A model generated the notes under the pieces. That model had not been told where the DNA came from. It worked only from the letters and a program-made list of their open reading frames with translations, and searched no databases. A program made the translations under genes and the position numbers. A stretch of DNA of 15,085 bases from JANLUX01 sp031363705. GTDB taxonomy: Bacteria; Bacteroidota; Bacteroidia; AKYH767-A; OLB10. The stretch covers positions 1-15,085 of the forward strand of contig JANLUX010000107.1 in assembly GCA_031363705.1 (NCBI GenBank). Reading direction: 5' to 3'. Below are positions 6,795 to 12,618 of this stretch, in pieces (within the stretch, counting starts at the first letter, position 1; every line of letters begins with the position of its first letter).

Positions 6795-8018
6795 ATGAAA
6801 AAGTTCTTCCTACTACTTATTTTGTGCAATACAATAAATGTTAAAGCCGATTACTGGACACAAAAGGCCGCTTTTCCAGGCACACTTAGAGAAGGTCCGA
6901 TATGTTTTGTAATTGGAGAAAAAGGATATGTGGGATGCGGATATACTGGTTTTGGAAATATGGTAAATGATTTTTGGGAATATGACCGGCTTGCGAACAA
7001 CTGGACACAGAAAGCAAATTTCGGGGGGATTGCAAGATGTTACGGTGCAGGATTCTCCATCAATGGAAAAGGATATGGCGGTTTCGGGATGAATACTAAT
7101 TATGTAAGTATTGCAGATTTATGGGAATATAATCCATTAACAGACAGCTGGGCTTCTAAGGCCTATTTCAATGGCGGAGGAAGACATTATCCTTGTGCTG
7201 TTGCTGCAAATGGCAAAGGATATTTAACTACCGGATCAGTATTTAGTGGTGGACCTATCAGCTTTTTTAATGATCTGTGGGAATACGATCCTGTTACAGA
7301 CACCTGGACACAAAAAAATAACCTTCCGGGATTGGCAAGAGAAGCAGCAGCGGCTTTTTCAATCGGAAATAAAATATACATAGGCACAGGCACCGATGGT
7401 TTATTTTTAAATGATTTTTGGGAATATGATATTTCAACTGCTGCCTGGACACAAAAAACCAATGTCCCCGGAGGATTAAGAGCAGATGGATGCGGCTTTT
7501 CAATTGGTAACTTCGGATATATAGGTTTCGGTGAAATTACAGGATCAACAACATTTGTGAATGACTTCTGGCAGTATAATCCAGCATTGAATAGCTGGAT
7601 GCAGAAAACCGGATTGCCTGCAAGCGGTCGTGATGAACCTGCATTTTTTGCAATTACAAATAAAGGATATGTTGGTTTAGGAGGTGCAGGAGGTATTAAT
7701 ATGTTTAATGATTTTTGGGAATATACACCTGACACCGCATCCGGTATTAATGAGTTTGAATTATCCAATGCTGATATTCACATTTCTCCAAACCCTGCAA
7801 AGGAGGAGTTCATGATTTACGGATTACCCGTTACCGTTAATAAAACCTACGAGCTAAAAGTTTTTGATTCCAATGGAAAAGTTGTTTTAACAAAACTCAT
7901 TGCAATCGACAACCGTCAACTGTCAACCGTCAACTGTAAACTGCTCCCCACCGGAATTTATTTTGTGCAGGTGAGTGATGGGGAGAATAGGGTAGTAAAA
8001 AAATTATTATTACTGTAG
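6795..8018 (+). CDS. Secreted Kelch-repeat protein with T9SS C-terminal sorting domain
   Basis: A 407-aa protein. ATG 6795 gives a standard signal peptide (MKKFFLLLILCNTINVKA, then DYW). The body is a six-blade Kelch/galactose-oxidase-like beta-propeller: each blade ends in a variant of N-D-F-W-E-Y-x-P-x-T-x-x-W (DFWEYD, DLWEYN, DLWEYD, DFWEYD, DFWQYN, DFWEYT) followed by TQK and a glycine-rich GKGYxGxG strand. The last roughly 80 residues are a type IX secretion sorting domain: ISPNPAKEEF, YELKVFDSNGKVV, LPTGIYFVQV and a basic-hydrophobic end (VVKKLLLL). The protein is therefore predicted to cross the outer membrane by the Por system and to be released or anchored at the surface. Its ligand is unknown; the propeller more likely binds than catalyses. 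A TCAACTGTCAACCGTCAAC-type repeat at about 7911-7944 encodes the odd RQLSTVNCK stretch within the sorting domain. The TAG stop lies in the first unit of the palindrome array. Confidence 0.9.
   Translation: MKKFFLLLILCNTINVKADYWTQKAAFPGTLREGPICFVIGEKGYVGCGYTGFGNMVNDFWEYDRLANNWTQKANFGGIARCYGAGFSINGKGYGGFGMNTNYVSIADLWEYNPLTDSWASKAYFNGGGRHYPCAVAANGKGYLTTGSVFSGGPISFFNDLWEYDPVTDTWTQKNNLPGLAREAAAAFSIGNKIYIGTGTDGLFLNDFWEYDISTAAWTQKTNVPGGLRADGCGFSIGNFGYIGFGEITGSTTFVNDFWQYNPALNSWMQKTGLPASGRDEPAFFAITNKGYVGLGGAGGINMFNDFWEYTPDTASGINEFELSNADIHISPNPAKEEFMIYGLPVTVNKTYELKVFDSNGKVVLTKLIAIDNRQLSTVNCKLLPTGIYFVQVSDGENRVVKKLLLL
7911..7944 (+). repeat. In-gene short tandem repeat, GTCAACTGTCAACC type
   Basis: About 34 bp made of alternating CAACCGTCAACTG units (two and a half copies) inside the T9SS sorting domain. 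The encoded residues interrupt an otherwise typical domain between the VLTKLIAID strand and LPTGIYFVQV, without breaking the frame. Confidence 0.5.
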
Positions 8019-8395
8019 GGATTGAATATTTTCAACCCCAAATAAATAAAATATAACACCAATAAATTGTTTTCAACGCCCGGTAAAATATGCGCATGGT
8101 AGGGGTTGAATATTTTCAACCCATTGATAATAACATAGACAACCAATAAATTATTTTCAACGCCTGGTAAAATATGCGCATGGTAGGGGTTGAATATTTT
8201 CAACCCTTGATAATAAACATCAAATCCGGTGTTGAATATTTTCAACCCCTACATAAATATTTACCTTACCGGACAAATTATTTTCAACACCTGATAAATT
8301 ATTTGTAAGGCGGGGTTGAAAATATTCAACCCATACAAAAACACATCGAATCCGGGGTTGAAAATTTTCAACCCCTACGGAAAACATATAACACC
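8018..8395. repeat. Nine-unit 42-bp tandem array of palindromes
   Basis: A TTTTCAAC core (TATTCAAC in unit 8) occurs at 8029, 8070, 8113, 8154, 8197, 8239, 8281, 8323 and 8365: intervals of 41, 43, 41, 43, 42, 42, 42 and 42 bp, averaging exactly 42. In six units the core is the right half of a dyad, GGGGTTGAATATTTTCAACC or close to it; the copy at 8354-8375 is a perfect 22-bp palindrome. Units 2, 4 and 7 keep only the right half (AATAAATT-x-TTTTCAAC-x-CC). Linkers are themselves partly repeated; AAAATATGCGCATGGTAG occurs twice, 84 bp apart. The array starts at the Kelch stop codon and ends about 105 bp before mscS. A partial tenth unit follows at about 8394-8411. Confidence 0.9.
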
Positions 8396-8501
8396 AATAA
8401 ATTTGCCCATGAGGCGTTGACTGTTGTTTTATTACACCATGCAGGCGACATAATCGGTATTTAATTTTTCTTTGCATTAATAATTTATAATTTTTTAGGA
8501 G
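8396..8501 (+). promoter_or_regulatory. Leader region of the MscS-family gene
   Basis: Between the array and the channel gene. A TTTCTTTGC box at 8467-8475 matches the -7 consensus with one substitution (predicted start near 8481), and AGGAG at 8497-8501 abuts the ATG at 8502. Otherwise AT-rich, and no gene is seen. Medium to low certainty for the promoter. Confidence 0.35.
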
Positions 8502-9593
8502 ATGGGAAACAATTGGCTGCAGTTTACTTTTTTAGAAAACTCTATTGAATCTATTCTGTATGCTATTGGTATTATTTTAACCGGACTTATTTTTCAACGT
8601 TTCATATCACGCAAGCTTTCACAGTTCATCTTTAAAATTTTTAAGAAATATTCTTTTGGCGTAAGCGGTGAAAAATTTGTGCAGCTGCTTATCAAGCCGT
8701 TCAGTGTTTTTGTTTTACTCATCACCATTTACATTGCCTTTTTGCAGCTGCATTATCCTGAAAGCTGGCACCTGGTTTCTGAAAACAAAATGGGTTTAAA
8801 GATGATGGTGTGGAAATTATTTAAGCTATCCATCATCTGTTCATTAACATGGATCGTGCTGCGGCTGGTTGATTATTTCAGTCTTGTTATGTTGCACCGT
8901 GCCTCCGTTACTGAATCAAAGTCAGATGATCAGCTGGTACCTTTCTTTAAGGAGTCATTGAAGATCTTCATCATGATTTTCACTGTTTTTCTTATCCTGG
9001 GCAGCATTTTTAAAATCAATGTGGCATCACTGATAGCCGGTTTGGGTATCGGAGGTCTTGCATTTGCATTGGCTGCAAAGGATACGCTTGAAAATCTTTT
9101 AGGTTCATTCACCATTTTTCTGGATAAGCCTTTTGTTGTTGGCGACACAGTAAAGGTGGGCAACGTAGAAGGCAAAGTGGAGAAGATAGGATTCCGCAGC
9201 ACGCAGATACGAAGCATTGAGAAATCGCTGGTAACCGTTCCCAATAAAAAGATGACCGAAGCCGAGCTGGATAACCTGAGCGAGAAGGCAATGACGCGTG
9301 CGGTTTTTCCCCTGGGCATACACTACACCACTCCCTTGCATGTGCTTCAGGATTTTATGGAAGAGCTAAGGAAATATTTAAGTGCCAGTGAAAAGTTAAA
9401 GCCTGATCCGGTGGTTCGTATCAATCGCATTCAGGAGAACAGCATAGAACTGCTCATTTTATTTTTCGTAATGACCAATGAGTGGGAAGAATATATAAAG
9501 GTAAAGGAGGAGGTTTTACTTAACATCTTAAAGATTGCACAGGAGAAACAGATTCAATTTGCTTATCCGGCAAGGGAGATAAAACAAGGTTGA
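8502..9593 (+). CDS. Small-conductance mechanosensitive channel, MscS family
   Basis: A 363-aa inner-membrane channel that would open under membrane tension and release solutes after hypo-osmotic shock. Predicted membrane segments lie at about 14-34, 62-83, 105-126 and 152-170, followed by the pore-lining helix with the family pattern VASLIAGLGIGGLAFALAAK (174-193), DTLENLLGSFTIFLDKPF (194-211) and the beta domain VGDTVKVGNVEGKVEKIGFR (213-232), STQIRS and the VTVPNKKM block (244-251). The C-terminal alpha/beta domain ends at about 360. With extra N-terminal helices it is longer than the 286-aa E. coli MscS and is a common Bacteroidota size. It is preceded by AGGAG and the palindrome array. 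The stop is only 4 bp from the convergent TPM gene. Family call secure; subtype not assigned. Confidence 0.93.
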   Translation: MGNNWLQFTFLENSIESILYAIGIILTGLIFQRFISRKLSQFIFKIFKKYSFGVSGEKFVQLLIKPFSVFVLLITIYIAFLQLHYPESWHLVSENKMGLKMMVWKLFKLSIICSLTWIVLRLVDYFSLVMLHRASVTESKSDDQLVPFFKESLKIFIMIFTVFLILGSIFKINVASLIAGLGIGGLAFALAAKDTLENLLGSFTIFLDKPFVVGDTVKVGNVEGKVEKIGFRSTQIRSIEKSLVTVPNKKMTEAELDNLSEKAMTRAVFPLGIHYTTPLHVLQDFMEELRKYLSASEKLKPDPVVRINRIQENSIELLILFFVMTNEWEEYIKVKEEVLLNILKIAQEKQIQFAYPAREIKQG

Positions 9594-9597
9594 GTTT

Positions 9598-10476
9598 TTA
9601 CCAGCTTCCGCCAGCTCCGCCACCACCAAAGCTTCCACCTCCGAATCCACCGAATCCTCCGCCTCCGCCACTGCCTCCACCGAATCCGCCAAACCCTCCT
9701 CCACCAGAAGTGAAACTGCCCCAGCTTCCGCTCTGCCGTCCGCGGGTTGCGTTTAACAATCCCCATGCAGCCCAAAAGGGAATGCTGTTTAATGATGAGT
9801 AACGGCTGACTGACCGTATGCGGCTTAAAAATATAACTGCGAAGATGGCTGCCATTATTAAAAGCGCGGGGATAGGCACGCCCTTTCCTTTTCTTTTTGC
9901 AGGTGCCGTTGGTTGATAATCACCCCGTGCAAGATTGATGATTTGGGTAGTACCAGCGTCTATACCCTCATAATATTGTTGTTGTTTAAAAAATGGTTTG
10001 ATGTCTTCTTCAATAATTCTTTTGCAATAAGCATCGGGCATGGCTCCTTCCAATCCGTAACCGGGAGCAATAAACATTTTACGCTCGTTCATGGAGATCA
10101 ATAAAAGCACTCCATTGTTTTTTCCTTTCTGCCCTATGCCCCATTGTTCAGCCAGCTTAAATGAGTAATCGCTGAGCGGATATCCATCCAGCGTGGACAT
10201 CATTACAACAGCTATTTGAACCGAAGAACTATCATTAAAAGCCACAAGCTTATTTTCCAGTGCTGCTAATTCTGATGCAGTTAACGTGTTAGTGAAATCT
10301 GTTACTAAGCGTGGTGGATTTGGTCGCGGTGGTATTTCCTGTGCAAAGAGTTGCAATGTGGAACATACAATGAGCAACAGAGTAGTAATGGACTTAAAGA
10401 AGTTGACAGTGCGATTGATGGAGTTGATGGCGTGGACACCGGCAACGGACGATAAAACGGTAAATAATCTGCTCAT
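9598..10476 (-). CDS. TPM-domain membrane protein with glycine-rich tail (YgcG-like)
   Basis: A 292-aa protein with a signal-like hydrophobic stretch (30-45, TTLLLIVCSTLQLFA, then QEIPPRP), a TPM (TLP18.3/Psb32/MOLO-1) domain at about 57-185 with LVTDFTNTLTASELAALE, KNNGVLLLISMNERKMFIAPGYGLEG in conserved order, one transmembrane helix at about 203-219, and a low-complexity glycine/phenylalanine tail (258-292) ending in GGGGAGGSW. TPM domains are small alpha/beta modules of uncertain activity (acid phosphatase and photosystem repair have been reported for plant relatives), so the role here is unknown; exported and membrane-attached is likely. Its ATG overlaps the upstream TPM gene's TGA as ATGA (10473-10476), which fixes the start and implies translational coupling. 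The first 25 or so residues are unusually long for a signal n-region. Last gene of the lemA operon. Confidence 0.88.
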   Translation of the reverse strand: MSRLFTVLSSVAGVHAINSINRTVNFFKSITTLLLIVCSTLQLFAQEIPPRPNPPRLVTDFTNTLTASELAALENKLVAFNDSSSVQIAVVMMSTLDGYPLSDYSFKLAEQWGIGQKGKNNGVLLLISMNERKMFIAPGYGLEGAMPDAYCKRIIEEDIKPFFKQQQYYEGIDAGTTQIINLARGDYQPTAPAKRKGKGVPIPALLIMAAIFAVIFLSRIRSVSRYSSLNSIPFWAAWGLLNATRGRQSGSWGSFTSGGGGFGGFGGGSGGGGGFGGFGGGSFGGGGAGGSW

Positions 10477-10916
10477 TGATCCTTACCGAAAACTATATCG
10501 TTAGATAATTCATTGCTGTCATCATGCGCACGCGGGAAGTGTTGCTGAAGGGCATTGCCTGCCTCCATAATACCCTGTACTAATCCATCGGTAAACCGGG
10601 ATTCTTTGAAATGTGCCTGCATATCCGCTTTTATTTTGTTCCAGAAATCATCACCCACTTTGATATTAATACCTGCATCACCAATAATGGCAAACTTATG
10701 ATCCTGAAGAGCAAGATAAATTAATACGCCATTCCGGTCTTTTGTTTTATGCATCAGCATTTCAGCAAAAACAAATGCTGCGCGGTCTAAAACATCGCCT
10801 TTGCACTTGTCTTCAATGTACACACGCAGCTCACCTGATGTCAGCATTTCAGCATGATGAACGGCATGCTTAATACGCTCACGCTGCTCAGGAGTGAAAT
10901 AATCAATGGCTTTCAT
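10473..10916 (-). CDS. Short TPM-domain protein
   Basis: A 147-aa protein that is essentially one TPM domain, without signal peptide or membrane helix: TPEQRERIKHAVHHAEMLTS (8-27) followed by GELRVYIE, then RNGVLIYLALQDHKFAIIGD (61-80) with AGIN, and GLVQGIMEAGNALQQHFP (111-128). It is probably cytoplasmic or on the inner face of the membrane, whereas the following TPM paralogue is exported. The LemA - TPM - TPM arrangement is a recurrent Bacteroidota operon; biochemical function is not established. The gene starts with ATG 40 nt after lemA and its stop overlaps the next start by 4 nt. The acidic C-terminal tail (131-147) lies outside the domain. Confidence 0.88.
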   Translation of the reverse strand: MKAIDYFTPEQRERIKHAVHHAEMLTSGELRVYIEDKCKGDVLDRAAFVFAEMLMHKTKDRNGVLIYLALQDHKFAIIGDAGINIKVGDDFWNKIKADMQAHFKESRFTDGLVQGIMEAGNALQQHFPRAHDDSNELSNDIVFGKDQ

Positions 10917-10956
10917 TTATGTGAATGCTTTTAGTTGAAGGAATGATTAAAGAAAA

Positions 10957-11547
10957 TCAGAATTCAACCTTGGGTGCGTTCTCCGCTCCTTTGTCAGATG
11001 CGAAATAGGGTTTTGGATGAAAACCAAACATACCTGCAACCATGCTTTGCGGAAAGCTGCGGATGTAAGTATTAAAGTCGCGTGCAATATCATTGAACTT
11101 GCCACGCTCCACCGCAATCCGGTTTTCGGTTCCTTCAAGCTGAGCCTGCAATTCTAAAAAGTTTTGATTCGCTTTTAACTGTGGATATTGTTCAGCAACT
11201 ACCATTAAGCGTCCGAGTGCCTGGCTCAATTGACCTTGCGAAGCCTGGAATTTTTCCAAAGCTTCAGGTGTTAAGTTTTTAGGATCCACTTTAATTTGTG
11301 TTGCACTGGCACGTGCCTCAATCACCTTTGTAAGGGTGGTTTGTTCAAAATCAGCTGCGCCTTTTACTGTTGCTACTAAGTTTGGAATAAGATCCAACCT
11401 TCGCTGATAAACATTTTCAACCTGGCTCCATGCAGCGCTAACGGCTTCATCCTTTGATACCATCTTATTATAAGAGCCTGCAAAGAGTCGGTAAATGATA
11501 AAGATTACTACTACAATTACAATTATTACTATCCAGGATTTTTTCAT
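10957..11547 (-). CDS. lemA: LemA family membrane protein
   Basis: A 196-aa protein of typical LemA length. One N-terminal transmembrane helix (5-20, a run of I and V) is followed by the family signature YNKMVSKDEAVSAAWSQVEN (26-45), YQRRLDLIPNLVATVKGAA (47-65) and EARASATQI (77-85), and a long helical coiled body with LEAxLEGTENRIAVERGKFND-like pattern near 132-152. The C-terminal FNTYIRSFP is also typical. LemA proteins are membrane anchored with a four-helix body; the function is poorly defined. First gene of an operon with two TPM genes. A TAAATTTG box on the same strand at 11574-11581 would give a leader of about 20 nt. Confidence 0.96.
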   Translation of the reverse strand: MKKSWIVIIVIVVVIFIIYRLFAGSYNKMVSKDEAVSAAWSQVENVYQRRLDLIPNLVATVKGAADFEQTTLTKVIEARASATQIKVDPKNLTPEALEKFQASQGQLSQALGRLMVVAEQYPQLKANQNFLELQAQLEGTENRIAVERGKFNDIARDFNTYIRSFPQSMVAGMFGFHPKPYFASDKGAENAPKVEF

Positions 11548-11573
11548 GTTTATATAAAGTTTTTAAGCGAGAG

Positions 11574-11581
11574 CAAATTTA
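11574..11581 (-). promoter_or_regulatory. Putative -7 promoter box for the lemA operon
   Basis: TAAATTTG on the minus strand is an exact TAnnTTTG match, 27 nt ahead of the lemA ATG. No convincing -33 element was found. Confidence 0.4.
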
Positions 11582-11597
11582 TTTAAATAAAGGATTA

Positions 11598-11787
11598 AAG
11601 TGTTGAGGTGGTCAAGTATCTTAAATTGTTGAATTGATAAATTGATGAGGTTTCAAAGAATGGACAAGTTTAATAAATATCATACTTCATTACTCCAATA
11701 TCTCAACACCTCAACATTAGAGCACTTCAACACCATTACACTTCAGCACCTCAACACTTCAGCACAACTCCTTAACATTCTAACACC
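11598..11787. repeat. Low-complexity CTTCAACACC repeat region with 13-bp inverted repeat
   Basis: Bases 11702-11787 consist of irregular CTCAACAC / CTTCAACAC / CTTCAGCAC units (at least seven) spaced 8 to 17 bp. A 13-bp perfect inverted match (AAGTGTTGAGGTG at 11598-11610 with 11747-11759) reaches back over the gap. It lies between the lemA promoter and the 3' end of trmB. A 62-codon plus-strand frame here is repeat-encoded and not a likely gene. The rest of 11548-11795 shows only the lemA leader. Confidence 0.6.
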
Positions 11788-11795
11788 CCAATGCT

Positions 11796-12461
11796 TCAGA
11801 GCAGACGAAAAGCAAGGTAAGATATTTTAAATCCTTTATCGGTAAATATTTTTTCATAAGTTGTTTTGATGCTGAGATCGAAGCCCACTTCAGGGTGCGC
11901 ATACAAGTCGGTTGTCTGATGAATAAACTCACCGGGAATATTTTTTAACATACTCACGGTGTAATCGAATAAAAAAGTGCTGTCAGTTTTAAGATGCAAT
12001 GTACCACCGGGTTTTAATAGTTGCTGATAGCTATTTAAGAACTTAAGATTTGTTAAACGTCTTGGTTCCCTTGCATCGGTTGGTTGAGGATCAGGAAAGG
12101 TAAGCCATATTTCATCTATCTCATGTGTTGCAAAAAAATAAGGAATCAATTGAATGTTGGTTCTCAGAAAAGCCACATGCAGCATATTTCCTTCATTGGC
12201 TGTTTTAGCTCCGCGCCATAATCGTGCACCTTTTATATCCACACCGATATAATTTTTATCAGGATAACGTTCTGCTAACCCAACAGTATATTCACCTCTG
12301 CCGCATCCTAATTCCACTATTAAAGGAACATCTCTTTTAAAAACATCTTTGTTCCAATTGCCTTGTAAATCAGGCTTGTTTTCTAATTTATAGTATGGAT
12401 ATTGAAATACACGTTGCATGGTTTCCAGTTCTGCAAAGCGTTGGAGTTTTCTTTTTGTCAA
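11796..12461 (-). CDS. trmB: tRNA (guanine-N7-)-methyltransferase TrmB
   Basis: TrmB methylates N7 of guanine 46 in the tRNA variable loop using SAM. The 221-aa product shows the class I fold motifs: VELGCGRGEYT (49-59, motif I), GVDIKGAR (73-80), AFLRTN (97-102), WLTFPDPQP (119-127), RRLT (134-137) and LKTDS (157-161). Compared with proteobacterial TrmB, the segment between FPDP and RRLT is shorter in basic residues, as in other Bacteroidota forms. The start codon appears to be TTG (12461-12459), giving MTKRKLQRFAELE, which matches how family members begin; the first in-frame ATG would remove 14 conserved residues. A -7-like box on the same strand lies at 12480-12489. It is divergent from the GT28-type glycosyltransferase. 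Confidence 0.95.
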   Translation of the reverse strand: MTKRKLQRFAELETMQRVFQYPYYKLENKPDLQGNWNKDVFKRDVPLIVELGCGRGEYTVGLAERYPDKNYIGVDIKGARLWRGAKTANEGNMLHVAFLRTNIQLIPYFFATHEIDEIWLTFPDPQPTDAREPRRLTNLKFLNSYQQLLKPGGTLHLKTDSTFLFDYTVSMLKNIPGEFIHQTTDLYAHPEVGFDLSIKTTYEKIFTDKGFKISYLAFRLL

Positions 12462-12479
12462 TGGAAATTTTTATGGGTT

Positions 12480-12489
12480 GCGAAAATAA
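12480..12489 (-). promoter_or_regulatory. Putative -7 promoter box for trmB
   Basis: On the minus strand TTATTTTCGC matches TAnnTTTG with one substitution and resembles the boxes at 5522-5531 and 12605-12614. Predicted start about 12474, a leader of about 12 nt to the TTG codon. Confidence 0.3.
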
Positions 12490-12503
12490 TGTTTATGGGT
12501 ACT

Positions 12504-12585
12504 GGTCGTGGCAGCGAGTTTATTTAAAGGTTGTAGTCTAATGTCCAATAACAATAGCCCAAAGTCCAAACTCGCTGCCAAGACC
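12504..12585. repeat. Imperfect inverted repeat in the trmB/glycosyltransferase divergent region
   Basis: GGTCGTGGCAGCGAGTTT at 12504-12521 pairs with 12568-12585 with one mismatch (17 of 18). The arms enclose 46 bp; an AAAGGTT/AACCTTT pair (12526-12532, 12589-12595) sits in a non-nested position. It makes the upstream frame of the glycosyltransferase (from 12508) look coding, but that extension is repeat DNA. Could be another mobile palindrome or an operator. Confidence 0.55.
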
Positions 12586-12604
12586 ATAACCTTTAAACGA
12601 TCAA

Positions 12605-12614
12605 TTACTTTTGC
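12605..12614 (+). promoter_or_regulatory. Putative -7 promoter box for the GT28-type glycosyltransferase
   Basis: TTACTTTTGC contains an exact TAnnTTTG. It ends 4 nt before ATG 12619, so the RNA would start at or next to the ATG and be leaderless. If the true start codon is earlier, this box cannot be the promoter. Confidence 0.3.
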
Positions 12615-12618
12615 TCAG

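Noticed and set aside
7187..7768. 193-codon minus-strand frame inside the Kelch gene
   Set aside because: It is an antisense shadow of the beta-propeller repeats; the plus strand has a signal peptide, Kelch motifs and a sorting domain.
8018..8395. CRISPR array
   Set aside because: The interval is about 42 bp with 20-bp palindromes and linkers that are themselves repeated; CRISPR needs unique spacers of about 26-40 bp, and there are no cas genes.
7958..8477. Two minus-strand frames over the palindrome array (7958-8245 and 8220-8477)
   Set aside because: They are in different frames, overlap the Kelch gene end, have no start context and consist only of repeat-encoded peptides.
9590..9802. Proline-rich plus-strand frame opposite the TPM gene tail
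   Set aside because: Its proline runs are the reverse complement of the glycine-rich tail codons; no promoter or domain.
11642..11830. 62-codon plus-strand frame
   Set aside because: It is encoded by the CTTCAACACC low-complexity region and runs into the end of trmB.
12508..12618. Extended N-terminus of the GT28-type glycosyltransferase from GTG 12508
   Set aside because: The 37 codons are mostly inverted-repeat DNA and precede a conserved domain that starts at ATG 12619.
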